DNA of 64,000 bases from Planctellipticum sp942493135 (GTDB taxonomy: Bacteria > Planctomycetota > Planctomycetia > Planctomycetales > Planctomycetaceae), in assembly GCA_942493135.1 (NCBI GenBank), contig OW818684.1:1364001-1428000 (forward strand), read 5' to 3'. Under the pieces are notes generated by a model, which worked only from the letters and a program-made list of their open reading frames with translations, did not search any database and had not been told where the DNA came from. A program made the translations under genes and the position numbers. Each line of letters begins with the position of its first letter. Position 1 is the stretch's first letter. Of the stretch, positions 49,769 to 58,473 are shown piece by piece.

Positions 49769-51373
49769 CTATTCCGAGAAACCGTGCGGTCCGTTGATGT
49801 AGTAGCAGTCGCTCGACTTGCTCGCCTTGCGGCAATGCTTGAGGTTGTCGCGATACTGCGCCCACACAGTGCTGCGGTGATGGACTTCCTGCCGACCTTC
49901 GATGTGACCGAAGATGAAGAATTCCAGGTCGTCCGGATCGGTGACTTCCATCCCCGGCAGGATCGACGGAGCATCTTCCGGCTCCATCGCATGGACCAGT
50001 TCGGGACTGACCAGGACGATCAGTTCGGTCTCGTCCTTCGTCGTCGATCGGTTGGCGGTGATCGCATTCAGGATCGGGATGCTGCCGAAAAGCGGGATGC
50101 GTTCGACGCTGCCGCGCTGCTGCTCCTGCAGCAGCCCGGCGATCGCCAGCACCTGGCCTTCGCGAAGATCGACGGTGGTGGAAACCGATCGCGTATCGAG
50201 GCCGAACACGCCTCCGACCGTATTCTCCTTGTTCAGCGTGCTGAACGTGGGCGCGACGTGGATCCGGATGCGGTCCCTGTCGAGGACGGTCGGCGTGAAC
50301 GCGAGCTGCGTTCCGTAACCTTTGAACGTCGTCGTCGCCGCCTGGGCTCCGCCGACGCCGACGACTGTCGGGACGGCGAATTCACCGCCCGCGATGAAGT
50401 TCGCGGGCTGCCCGCTGAGCGTCACCAGATTCGGTTCCGCGAGAATTTTCGCGGTCCCGTTGGACGAGAGAGCCGACAGAACAAGATTGAAACTGCTGTT
50501 GTCGAAGACGCCGCTCGCAAGGATGTTTCCTCCCGTGGTCAGCGTTGAGGCCAGCGCGATGTCGTCGATATTAAAGGCGAAGTTCGAGCCGAGCTTGCGA
50601 ATGGCGGATCGCTTGAGTTCGGCGATCCGGACCTTGAGCAGCACCTGCTTCTCGCCGGGAATCTTCAGCATATTGACGACTGTGGCGTCCGGGAGCTTCG
50701 AGGCGTCCGGGAACGGCTGAGCGGCGTCGCCCTGGGCCGTCCAGGCCCCCTGGCCGCCGCCGTTGATGCCGTTGCCTTGCTGCTGCATGGCATTGCGGCG
50801 GATGATCGACATGATCTGCACGGCTTCCTGCTCGTCGCGAGCCTGGCCGCGGACGATCACCTTGTCGGCGACCGGGAAGAGCTGCACTTTGCTGTTGGGG
50901 AACAGCTCGTTGATCATTTCCTGCAGCTCGCCGTATTCCAGACGGCGGGTGTCGTCGACGCCCTCGTCTTTGACGACGTTGACGAGGACGCTCAGGAGAC
51001 GCGGCTGATTTTCATCGCCGATCCAGAGAGTCACCGTGGTGCTGCCGACTTCTTTGCCGATGATCTCGACTTCCTTCGCGCCGTAAGCGACGAATTCGAC
51101 GAGAGAGGGGTCGGCGACGGCGGCTCGATAGACTTCCTGCTTCAGGCGGAGAATCTTCGAACGCCGCTTCATCACCTTCAGTTCGACCTCGGATGAGAGA
51201 ACCTCATCGACGAGATCCGTGACTTTTTCGACGGTTCCCACTGAGGAAACCTGAGCCGGCGGCTGCGCCGAGAGTTCCGGGGCGCCCCCCGAGAAAATGA
51301 GCCCGGCCAGCGTCGTACAAGCCGCCAACCTCCGCGCCGACCGTCCTGCACGCCCGAATCGAGCACCCGACAT
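49769..51373 (-). CDS. cpaC: Pilus assembly secretin, CpaC/RcpA family
   Basis: A 534-residue secretin subunit. A signal peptide (AACTTLAGLIFSGGAPELSAQ) is followed by the pilus-assembly N-terminal domain (RRSKILRLKQEVYRAAVADPSLVEFVAYGAKEVEIIGKEVGSTTVTLW), a BON-like segment (QLFPVADKVIVRGQARDEQEAVQIMSII), then the secretin domain: VLLKVRIAELKRSAIRKLG, LVTLSGQPANFIAGGEFAVP, GTQLAFTPTVL and IPLFGSIPILNAITANRSTTKDETELIVLVSPELV. It forms the outer-membrane ring of a Tad-type pilus or secretion system. AAGGGGG precedes the ATG. No CpaF ATPase or TadB/C genes are in view, so the machine is split or incomplete here. Confidence 0.92.
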   Translation of the reverse strand: MSGARFGRAGRSARRLAACTTLAGLIFSGGAPELSAQPPAQVSSVGTVEKVTDLVDEVLSSEVELKVMKRRSKILRLKQEVYRAAVADPSLVEFVAYGAKEVEIIGKEVGSTTVTLWIGDENQPRLLSVLVNVVKDEGVDDTRRLEYGELQEMINELFPNSKVQLFPVADKVIVRGQARDEQEAVQIMSIIRRNAMQQQGNGINGGGQGAWTAQGDAAQPFPDASKLPDATVVNMLKIPGEKQVLLKVRIAELKRSAIRKLGSNFAFNIDDIALASTLTTGGNILASGVFDNSSFNLVLSALSSNGTAKILAEPNLVTLSGQPANFIAGGEFAVPTVVGVGGAQAATTTFKGYGTQLAFTPTVLDRDRIRIHVAPTFSTLNKENTVGGVFGLDTRSVSTTVDLREGQVLAIAGLLQEQQRGSVERIPLFGSIPILNAITANRSTTKDETELIVLVSPELVHAMEPEDAPSILPGMEVTDPDDLEFFIFGHIEGRQEVHHRSTVWAQYRDNLKHCRKASKSSDCYYINGPHGFSE

Positions 51374-51682
51374 GACAATCCCCCTTCCCTGGAGCAGCCG
51401 AACTCGGCCCCTGCGATTATCGGCTTGACCGGGTGATCCGCTGACGCGTTTACGACCGGTCCGCACTTGGCTGCCAGAAATCTATCGGTCGTTTCACGAT
51501 TCGGGATTGACTGAATGTTTCAGTTTGTTCTAACCGATTTTGACAGTGAAGGGGCACGCGTTGGCGTGCCGGGGTGCGTTTCATCCGAACGGCGACGGCG
51601 GACGACTTGATGGAGTCGTCCGCCGTCAGACCTGCCAGCCGGATGCAGTGCCGGCAAACACCACCGGATGGGGGAAATAGGG
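51374..51682. other. Divergent intergenic region
   Basis: The region between secretin and Cys-rich gene starts contains a strong 14-bp hairpin (listed separately) and AT-rich patches near 51490-51545 (TTTCACGATTCGGGATTGAC, then TTTCAGTTTGTTCTAACC) that may hold promoters for both genes. Confidence 0.55.
51594..51627 (+). other. 14-bp perfect hairpin in the leader of the Cys-rich gene
   Basis: GACGGCGGACGACT pairs with AGTCGTCCGCCGTC around the loop TGATGG. It stands 55 bases before the ATG at 51683. Without a T-run it is not a clear terminator; it could be a leader attenuator or RNA-stabilising element. Confidence 0.7.
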
Positions 51683-52228
51683 ATGAGATTCTCAGCGATG
51701 ATGATGCTGGCATTCAGCCTGTCGGCTGCGCCCGCTCTGGCCCAGGAAATTCCGCCGGCGCCGCCGGCGGACATGCCGGGTTCTCCGGCTCTGATCAGTG
51801 AGACGCCGGCCTGCAGCAGTGCGGGCGAGTACGGATTCTCCGACGCCGCCTGCGATTTGAGCTGCTTCGAGTCCTGCGACGATCCGTGGTGCGGCGCCGG
51901 CTGCTGCAACGACTCCATCTGCCATAAGCGCTGCTGCTGCCGCCTCGACAGCACCGGCGACATGTACCCGCACTATCCGTATCAGCCCATGTATCACGGC
52001 TACTACTATTTCCGTCCGTACAACTGGACGATGGTCGAACGACAGCGCAGCGTGGCGGTCGCGATGGGCTTTGACGTGCGCGCCCCTTACGCCACAGGTC
52101 CCGTTTTCGGGGCGATTTACGCCGGTTTCGACCAGGGCGCGTATGCGGAAACCAAGATGTATCTGCCTCGCTTCGAGCCGAAAACCGAAGGCAAACTTCC
52201 GGAACTCGAAACATTGCTGCGAAAGTAA
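51683..52228 (+). CDS. Exported Cys-rich protein
   Basis: A 181-residue protein. Signal peptide MRFSAMMMLAFSLSAAPALAQ precedes a Pro/Ala-rich segment, then a cluster of about 14 Cys: CSSAGEYGFSDAACDLSCFESCDDPWCGAGCC and CHKRCCCRL. A Tyr-rich stretch follows (YPHYPYQPMYHGYYYFRPYNW), and the end resembles other planctomycete surface proteins (RAPYATGPVFGAIYAGFD). It may be disulfide-bonded or metal-binding on the cell surface. AATAGGGATG around the start leaves a Met five codons upstream (51668) possible. The function is unknown. Confidence 0.75.
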   Translation: MRFSAMMMLAFSLSAAPALAQEIPPAPPADMPGSPALISETPACSSAGEYGFSDAACDLSCFESCDDPWCGAGCCNDSICHKRCCCRLDSTGDMYPHYPYQPMYHGYYYFRPYNWTMVERQRSVAVAMGFDVRAPYATGPVFGAIYAGFDQGAYAETKMYLPRFEPKTEGKLPELETLLRK

Positions 52229-52263
52229 TCGACGAGGCTTGGCCAGTCGATTCGCAATCGCAA

Positions 52264-52298
52264 AGAACCCCGGTTTTCACTGCGTGAACCGGGGTTCT
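52264..52298 (+). terminator. Terminator-like hairpin after the Cys-rich gene
   Basis: A 12-bp perfect stem AGAACCCCGGTT / AACCGGGGTTCT with an 11-base loop, 36 bases after the stop at 52228. The tail is CTCTGC, not a good T-run; position makes termination likely. Confidence 0.75.
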
Positions 52299-52452
52299 CT
52301 GCATGGAACCTCCATCGAGTCGATTTTCGCGGAGAGTTTCGGCGATTCCAGTTTCACGACCGGTTTCCCGCCCCGGCCGGAACAGTCTGCGGAATCAGCC
52401 GGGTCGTGAAACGCGAATGGCTCGTCGTTGGTGCCGGGCGATCCGCCACCGT

Positions 52453-52890
52453 CTACTGCGGAGCGGCGGAGGCCGACTGCTCGGCGGCCGGCAATGTCGC
52501 CCCATCGGCGAGCACTTCAGCGCGTTCCATCAGGTAGCCTTCTTCGCGGCGGCGCTCGTGGGGCTCACCCTCGATGAAGAGCTGCTTCTCGATCAACTTG
52601 AGAAACTGGTGGCCGACGAACTCCGCGGTGTAGACCGCGACCGCCTCGATGCCGGTCCCTTCATTCCGGGTCTTGATCACCAGTAGTGCCGGCGTCTGAT
52701 CCCGATCCAGCGAATAGAGGCCGCGTGAGACACCGTTTCGGGTGACCACGGTCACGTGGCTATCCTTTTCGAACTGGATACTCAGTTCTTTCGCGGTCCA
52801 GCGACCGGTCAGTTCGGGGGGCGCAAGCGCCGAGCAGCCCGCCGATGCCGACAGCGCAGCCAGGGCCAGACTCAACAGAACTCGATTCAT
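52453..52890 (-). CDS. Small lipoprotein, unknown
   Basis: A 145-residue protein with lipoprotein signal VLLSLALAALSASAGC. The mature part is beta-rich (LTGRWTAKELSIQFEKDSHVTVVTRNGVSRGLYSLDRDQTPALLVIKTRNEG), like a lipocalin-type fold, with AVAVYTAEFVGHQFLKLIEKQLF after it. Its ATG overlaps the TGA of the upstream membrane glycosyltransferase-like gene (ATGA), so they are coupled. The role is unknown. Confidence 0.78.
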   Translation of the reverse strand: MNRVLLSLALAALSASAGCSALAPPELTGRWTAKELSIQFEKDSHVTVVTRNGVSRGLYSLDRDQTPALLVIKTRNEGTGIEAVAVYTAEFVGHQFLKLIEKQLFIEGEPHERRREEGYLMERAEVLADGATLPAAEQSASAAPQ

Positions 52891-54626
52891 CGAAGTCTTC
52901 CTTCAGAAGGGTCGGCCGATCGGCCGGCTGTTGGCGGTTTCATGCCTTGAACGCCGTTTGCTGCCACATCGGCAACCGTTGGCGAAGCTTTGTGAATCAG
53001 AATCGTGCCCGCGCGAAACACCACGGGGAGATTCCAGGGATACTGCCGCCGTGCTGCGTCGGGAAACTGCGGCGGATAGGGGTCATCTTTGCGACGACCG
53101 GGTCGACGGGCCTGTTCTGCGCGCAGTCCCGTCGACAGGAGGTCGGTGACGACGTAGTCCGCTCCGGCGGCGCGGACCTCCTCCAGAATGCTCCGCCTTC
53201 GATCGCGAAAGAACGCCATATACGACTCAAGATATACGTATCGCGTCGGGGGACGCAGCCCCAGATCCTGATACAGATAGACCAGGCTGTTGTGGTAGCA
53301 CAGCACGTTCCGGTCGCGAGCGTCATGGTCGCGGAGAAACTGCTCAGCCCGCTGCAGATCTTCCCAGTGCGGATTGTGGATCAGCGCCAGTCGCTGGCGG
53401 ACGGCCGTCGAGCTTCCCTCCGACCAGCAGCGCGACCACACGGCCAGCCGCTCCGGCCGCAGAACTGGCGACCCGATCAGGACCAGCCCCAGAAACACCA
53501 TCGACGCCGGCGTACGGACCGGCCACGCCGGCCACTCGGCGACCCACAGCGCCACCATCGCGAACGACAGTACGATGACCGGGACGAAGACGTAGTCAAA
53601 CTGGTGCTGCAGCAAGAGCGTCTGCGACAGCCAGGCAAGCCAGATCGCGGCCAGCAGGGCGCGCCGATATCGTTCTGCAGCCTGCGACTCCGGACTCTGG
53701 CGGAACGCCGCCGTCATCCAGAGCACCGCGGGGACAATCGCGGGCAGTACCAGCAGGCTCCACGGGGCGAAGCGGTACGCAGTTCCCACGAGGCGGGCCA
53801 GGCGCCAGTGTTCGCGTCCCGCCTGAAAATATCCCGGATTCCATTCCCGTACCGTGCTCCAGAAGGGCTCCCAGGCTCCAGTCGAAACGAGCCAGGCAAT
53901 TCCAGCGAGTCCCACGAGGCCGCCGCCGCCCAGCAGACCGGCGAGGTCCGGCAGCACACGAACGGGCCTGCGGACCAGCGATGCCGCCAGCAGCCACGCG
54001 GCAAAGCCCGGAACCGCGATGTAGGGTTTGATCCAGAAACCGCACGCCCAGATCGCTCCTTCCAGGAACGCCCAGGCGGCGATCGACTGGGCGGTTGCCG
54101 CGTTCGACTGCATCCGGGCAATCTGGCGCTGTCGGAGCCAGACTCCGCCGATCGCCCAGGGGAGCAGCCAGCCATCGCGCTGGCAGTGGACCCACTCCGT
54201 CTGCGAGACGTAGCACCACAAGCAACCCGCCGCGATCCAGGCCGCGACATGCGGGCGCGTCCCGCTGGACTTTAACCAGCCGTACAGCAGCGTCAGCGCA
54301 ACGCCCCAGATCGCGAGGTCGGCGATCCGCAGGATCTCGGAGCGAAAACCGCCCAGCGTCCGGACGATCATGTGCAGCCAGACGACGCCCGGCAGATTCG
54401 GCTCCAGCATGTCGCGATAAAGCACGCCGCCCTGCAGCACATTCGCCGCCTGCAGGTCGTAATATTCGGCATCGTTCGTGAGCGGCAGACAGACGAACAG
54501 AGGTCCGGCGACGACCAGCGTCAGGACCAGAGCGGTCCAGGCCGCCCACGGACGTGTCGGCTGGGCGCTCGAACCTGGAGTAGAGTTGTCCGTCTGGTAC
54601 GCCGCGTGCGTTTCGGTTGCGTTCAA
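52887..54626 (-). CDS. Membrane glycosyltransferase-like protein (GT39/PMT type)
   Basis: About 579 residues with ten or more membrane helices. The first periplasmic loop, LTNDAEYYDLQAANVLQGGVLYRDMLEPNLPGVVWLHMIV, has the Asp-(acidic) YYD pattern of GT-C enzymes such as ArnT and PMT, in which a lipid-linked sugar is transferred. The soluble end has HWEDLQRAEQFLRDHDARDRNVLCYHNSLVYLYQDLG. The start is not certain: TTG 54626 has GGGAG upstream, and TTG 54650 is possible. It is divergent from the methyltransferase gene, 44 bases apart. The cluster suggests surface glycan assembly. Confidence 0.82.
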   Translation of the reverse strand: MNATETHAAYQTDNSTPGSSAQPTRPWAAWTALVLTLVVAGPLFVCLPLTNDAEYYDLQAANVLQGGVLYRDMLEPNLPGVVWLHMIVRTLGGFRSEILRIADLAIWGVALTLLYGWLKSSGTRPHVAAWIAAGCLWCYVSQTEWVHCQRDGWLLPWAIGGVWLRQRQIARMQSNAATAQSIAAWAFLEGAIWACGFWIKPYIAVPGFAAWLLAASLVRRPVRVLPDLAGLLGGGGLVGLAGIAWLVSTGAWEPFWSTVREWNPGYFQAGREHWRLARLVGTAYRFAPWSLLVLPAIVPAVLWMTAAFRQSPESQAAERYRRALLAAIWLAWLSQTLLLQHQFDYVFVPVIVLSFAMVALWVAEWPAWPVRTPASMVFLGLVLIGSPVLRPERLAVWSRCWSEGSSTAVRQRLALIHNPHWEDLQRAEQFLRDHDARDRNVLCYHNSLVYLYQDLGLRPPTRYVYLESYMAFFRDRRRSILEEVRAAGADYVVTDLLSTGLRAEQARRPGRRKDDPYPPQFPDAARRQYPWNLPVVFRAGTILIHKASPTVADVAANGVQGMKPPTAGRSADPSEGRLR

Positions 54627-54670
54627 GTGTTCTGTCTCCCGCGTCCTCAACCGTCCTGTCGGAAACCGCC

Positions 54671-55417
54671 ATGACCGCCACGATCACTCCGATGACGTCC
54701 GCCCACCTGCAGGAACTGATCGATCTCGAAGAGCGGTACTGGTGGCACGTATCCAAGCGCCGCCTGGTCGGCAGCCTGTTGCAGCGGTTCGCCCCTCCCA
54801 CGGGAAATCTCGTCGAAGGGGGGGTCGGTTCGGCACGCAACCTGCGCGAGTGGGAGCAAATGGGATACCGGGCCGAGGGATTCGACCTGATGCCCGAGTC
54901 GGTCGACCATGCCTGTCAACGGGGATTAACAGCGCGCGTTCACGATCTGGAACAGCCCTGGCCCGTCGAGCCGGGCAGTTGTCGGGCTGTCGTCCTGCTC
55001 GACGTGATCGAGCATACGGCGCATCCCGAAACGGTTCTGCAGCATGCAGCGGATGTGCTGGCGCCGGGCGGGTGTGCAATCGTCACCGTGCCGGCCTATC
55101 CGTCGCTTTACAGTCAGTGGGATCGGCTGCTGGGTCACTACCGTCGTTACACCCGTCACGAACTGCGTCGCGAAGCGCGGGAGGCGGGATTCAGCGTCGA
55201 GTGGCTGTCGCACTGGAATTCGGTCTCGCTCCCCCCTGCTCTCGTCCTGCGAACCCTCGAACGGCTGACCGCCGGAAAGAAAGAGTCTGAGTTCCCCCGT
55301 GTGTCGCCGTGGCTCAATTCCGCTCTCTGCGCGGCGCTGACTCTGGAACGGCGGTTGCTTTCCTGGGTCCGTATCCCCTGCGGACTGTCTTTAGTCGCAG
55401 TTTTGCGGAAGTCCTGA
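54671..55417 (+). CDS. Class I SAM-dependent methyltransferase
   Basis: A 248-residue enzyme. ELIDLEERYWWHVSKRRLVG is the N-terminal signature of glycan-cluster methyltransferases. Motif I is NLVEGGVGSARNL, with the degenerate GGVGSA in place of the usual GCGTG. GYRAEGFDLMPESV follows, then VVLLDVIEHTAHPETVLQHAADVLAPGGCAIVTVPAYPSLYSQWDRLLGHYRRY. The C-terminal part has helices near the membrane. It probably methylates a sugar or lipid intermediate; the neighbouring GT2 gene starts 31 bases later in the same direction. Confidence 0.9.
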   Translation: MTATITPMTSAHLQELIDLEERYWWHVSKRRLVGSLLQRFAPPTGNLVEGGVGSARNLREWEQMGYRAEGFDLMPESVDHACQRGLTARVHDLEQPWPVEPGSCRAVVLLDVIEHTAHPETVLQHAADVLAPGGCAIVTVPAYPSLYSQWDRLLGHYRRYTRHELRREAREAGFSVEWLSHWNSVSLPPALVLRTLERLTAGKKESEFPRVSPWLNSALCAALTLERRLLSWVRIPCGLSLVAVLRKS

Positions 55418-55448
55418 TGCCGTCGGGCAACATTGAGGTCGACACGTG

Positions 55449-56492
55449 ATGCCAAATCGCCCCCCACTTTCGGAAGTTCTGGCATCCGTCGTTCTGCCCG
55501 TCTTCAACGAATCCAAAGTTTTGCTGCGGCTCGTCGAAGCCGTCGATGACGCCTTCGCGAATCTCTCCTGCGACTATGAAATCATCTTCGTCGACGATGG
55601 CTCCACCGACGGCTCCGCCGAACTGCTCGACGACCTCGCCACCGACCACCCGGAAGTCCGCGTCGTTCACTTCTCCCGGAACTTCGGTCACCAGGCCGCC
55701 GTGCAGGCGGGACTCGTGCATGCCTCGGGTGACCTGCTGATCGTGATGGATTCCGACCTGCAGGACGACCCGGGGGCGATTCCCCGCATGATCGAGCGGT
55801 GGGAACAGGGTTACGACGTCGTCTATGCGGTCCGGACCGAACGCAAAGAGTCGTGGTGGAAGCGTTCGTTGTTCCATGTCTTTTATCGCGTACTCAATGC
55901 GATTTCGAATACGCCCATTCCTGCGGACGCCGGGAATTTCGGCCTGATCGATCGTCGCGTCGCCGAGCAGGTCGCCCATCTCGTCGATTGCGACCGGTTC
56001 TTTCCGGGACTGCGGCGCTGGGTCGGCTTCCGCCAGACTGGCGTGACGGTGGAACGACTGGCCCGCTACGACGAGAAGCCGCGGGTCTCCCTGACCGGGC
56101 TGTTCCGCCTGGCGAAGACGGCGATTTTCTCGTTCTCGACGTTTCCGCTGACGGTTTTCTACATCTTCGCCGGGCTGTCGCTGACGGTCTTCGTCGCCGT
56201 GACGCTGTTTGCGCTTTATCACCGTCTGGTCACGGGCCTGGCCATTCCGGGCTGGACCTCGATCACACTGGTCGCCGCGTTCTTCGGCGCCCTCAACGCG
56301 CTGGGGATCGCCATTCTCGGCGAATACGTCACCCGGATCTTCGATCAGGTCCGGGCGCGACCGCAGTTCATCGTCGCCAGGACTGCGAATCTGGAGGACG
56401 GGCACCGCCCGCGAATCGGCGACGGACGCCAGCCCGCGAATGCCAGTTCGACCGACGTCGCGTGGACCGTTCGCAGCAGGATCTCCATCTGA
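55449..56492 (+). CDS. GT2 glycosyltransferase (dolichol-phosphate-mannose-synthase-like)
   Basis: A 347-residue enzyme. The GT2 domain has VVLPVFNESKVLLRLVEAVDDAF, IIFVDDGSTDGS, FSRNFGHQAAVQAGL and MDSDLQDDPGAI, the typical nucleotide and metal sites. Two C-terminal membrane helices follow: FPLTVFYIFAGLSLTVFVAVTLFALY and ITLVAAFFGALNALGIAILGEYVTRI. That is the layout of undecaprenyl-phosphate glucosyl/mannosyl transferases. A GTG three bases upstream (55446) could also start. It makes a lipid-linked sugar that the nearby GT-C-like proteins may use. Confidence 0.95.
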   Translation: MPNRPPLSEVLASVVLPVFNESKVLLRLVEAVDDAFANLSCDYEIIFVDDGSTDGSAELLDDLATDHPEVRVVHFSRNFGHQAAVQAGLVHASGDLLIVMDSDLQDDPGAIPRMIERWEQGYDVVYAVRTERKESWWKRSLFHVFYRVLNAISNTPIPADAGNFGLIDRRVAEQVAHLVDCDRFFPGLRRWVGFRQTGVTVERLARYDEKPRVSLTGLFRLAKTAIFSFSTFPLTVFYIFAGLSLTVFVAVTLFALYHRLVTGLAIPGWTSITLVAAFFGALNALGIAILGEYVTRIFDQVRARPQFIVARTANLEDGHRPRIGDGRQPANASSTDVAWTVRSRISI

Positions 56493-56540
56493 CCGCAGCC
56501 CGCAGTCGCATTGCACGCTACACATTTTGCCGAGGCTTCC

Positions 56541-58211
56541 ATGCCAGCGATTCACGAACCCGTCAAGCCTGCGCCGTCGGTCGAGCTGACGTCCGTTCTC
56601 GACGCCCGTTTTGCGGTCTCACTCAAGCACCTGCTGGCGGTCCTCTGGTTCTCCGTGTTCTATCTCTACTACGCTTTCATCCCGATCCATCACACGGACA
56701 TCTGGGGCCATATCGCGTATGGCGAGTGGATGATGTCTCACCGCGCCCTGCCCGCCGAAGATCCCTTTGTCTCACTCGCGGGCGGCGTGCCGATCACGTG
56801 CACGGCGTGGCTCGGTCAGATTGTCTATGCCGTTGCTGGCGACCTGGGGGGCGTCGAGGGCTATCCGCTCCTGTTTGCCCTGCTGTCGCTGGCCACCTAT
56901 CTGGTCGTCGCCCGCACCAGTTTCCTGCAGACCGGCGGTTTCGGGCTCGGAGTCGGGCTGTCCATTTTCGCGTGGCTCCTGAACTTTTCCCGACATCGCG
57001 TGATTCGCCCCGAGGCCTTCGGCCTGCTGGCCTGCGCCGTGCTCCTCTGGCTCCTCGTCCGCGATCGTCCCTGGCGATTGAACCGAGCTGCCGGCGAATC
57101 TGGTCCCCGCTTCGGCCTGATGACCTGGATCGGGATGCCCCTGGTCTTCGCACTCTGGGCAAACCTGCATGGTTCGTTCATCGTCGGCCTGCTGATCCTC
57201 GGCTGCGGTCTGGCCGGTCGCACGCTGGAAGCCGCCTGGATCTCCCGCGGTTCCGTCCGGGCTGTGCTGCGCGACCGGGAATTCCGGGGCTGGCTCTGGC
57301 TGACCGAACTGGCATTCGCCGCCACGCTGCTCAACCCGTACGGCATGGATCTCGTCCTGCACACGGTCATCTTCCCCAACAACCCCAACCTGAACGACGT
57401 CGTCGAATGGTTCCGGCCGGACATCATGTCGGTCGAAGGACTGCTGCTCGCCGGGTCGCTGGTCTGCTGGATGGTCCTGCTGCGGCACAGCCGCGTTCCG
57501 GTGACGCCGGCCCAGGTGCTGCTGGTCGGCGGTTTCGCGCTGCTGGTGCTGCTCCGCGTCCGGATGATCGCGTGGTACTCGATGATCTTCGTCTACGTTG
57601 CGGCCCCGCATGTGGCGGATGTGACCGGTCGCCTCCGGACATGGTGGCGGTCGCTCGACCTGCCGCATGTGGACCTCGGCTGGACCGGGCCGTCATTCCG
57701 CTATACCGCAGTCTCGCTCCTGCTGGTCTGGCTGGCCTTCGTCTTCTCGCCGGCGTCGACACCTCTCTTTGGCGGAAAACCGCGGTCGGATCGACATCTC
57801 TACTCGAACGATACGCCGCTCGCGCTGACGCAGTATCTCAACGAGCATCCACCCGTCGGCCAGGTCATGAATCCGCAGTGGTGGGGGGACTGGCTGGCGT
57901 TCAAGGGCCCCCCCGGCCTGCAGGTGTTCATGACGACCAATGCCGTGCACGTTGCGCCGCGCCGCGTCTGGCTGGACTACCTGGCGCTTGCCCGTGGCGA
58001 AGAGGGCCTGCAACGCCGGCTGGACCGCTATCGCATCAACACGATCATCGTTCACAAGGAGCTGCAGGTTCCCACAGCCCGCGTGGTCCGCGGACTGTCC
58101 GGCTGGAAAGTGGCGTATGAGGATGATCTGGCGCTCGTGGCCGAGCGAGTGCCTGCGGAGCCTTTGGAGGCTGATCCTGCTGATGAAGCCGAAACTGCTA
58201 ACGTCGAATGA
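56541..58211 (+). CDS. Multi-pass membrane protein, GT-C glycosyltransferase-like
   Basis: A 556-residue protein with about eleven helices. The loop HHTDIWGHIAYGEWMMSHRALPAEDPFVSLAGGVP, with an Asp-containing first loop, resembles GT-C folds, and the C-terminal soluble part has LTQYLNEHPPVGQVMNPQWWGDWLAFKGPPGLQVFM and RYRINTIIVHKE. It follows the GT2 gene by 48 bases. It may transfer a lipid-linked sugar to a surface polymer. GAGG precedes the ATG. Sequence similarity to the divergent GT39-like gene is low. Confidence 0.75.
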   Translation: MPAIHEPVKPAPSVELTSVLDARFAVSLKHLLAVLWFSVFYLYYAFIPIHHTDIWGHIAYGEWMMSHRALPAEDPFVSLAGGVPITCTAWLGQIVYAVAGDLGGVEGYPLLFALLSLATYLVVARTSFLQTGGFGLGVGLSIFAWLLNFSRHRVIRPEAFGLLACAVLLWLLVRDRPWRLNRAAGESGPRFGLMTWIGMPLVFALWANLHGSFIVGLLILGCGLAGRTLEAAWISRGSVRAVLRDREFRGWLWLTELAFAATLLNPYGMDLVLHTVIFPNNPNLNDVVEWFRPDIMSVEGLLLAGSLVCWMVLLRHSRVPVTPAQVLLVGGFALLVLLRVRMIAWYSMIFVYVAAPHVADVTGRLRTWWRSLDLPHVDLGWTGPSFRYTAVSLLLVWLAFVFSPASTPLFGGKPRSDRHLYSNDTPLALTQYLNEHPPVGQVMNPQWWGDWLAFKGPPGLQVFMTTNAVHVAPRRVWLDYLALARGEEGLQRRLDRYRINTIIVHKELQVPTARVVRGLSGWKVAYEDDLALVAERVPAEPLEADPADEAETANVE

Positions 58212-58473
58212 CGAAGGCGGAATGTCGAAATGACGACGTTGAAAGTCTCAATCACCGGCCACGATTGTGGGGCGTCTCCGGTCCCCTCTCCCGACGTCTT
58301 CGTTGGGAGAGGGATAGGGTGAGGATGTCTTTTCTCCGTTGACGACACCCCGACATTTTCGAAGACCCTCACCCTGGCCCTCTCCCACTGAAGACAGCGG
58401 GAGAGGGGACAAGACGAGAAGACGTTTCTGTTCTTTTCTGCGAAGCCCGATACCCGAAGCCCGGATCAGTCCC
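58212..58473. repeat. Repeat family E: 'ccctctccc' inverted repeat
   Basis: CCCCTCTCCC with its own partner GGGAGAGGG (58283-58312) is followed by ATAGGGTGAGG (58313-58323), which faces CCCTCACCCTGGCCCTCTCC (58366-58385) and GGGAGAGGGG (58399-58408). CGAAGCCCGATACCCGAAGC then lies at 58440-58459. No gene is supported; the promoter of the next gene must be in or past the repeat. Confidence 0.8.

Noticed and set aside
58339..58473. 45-codon N-terminal extension of the 403-residue protein
   Set aside because: The codons come from repeat family E and the 'cgaagcccg' repeat, and a proper signal segment begins at 58474.
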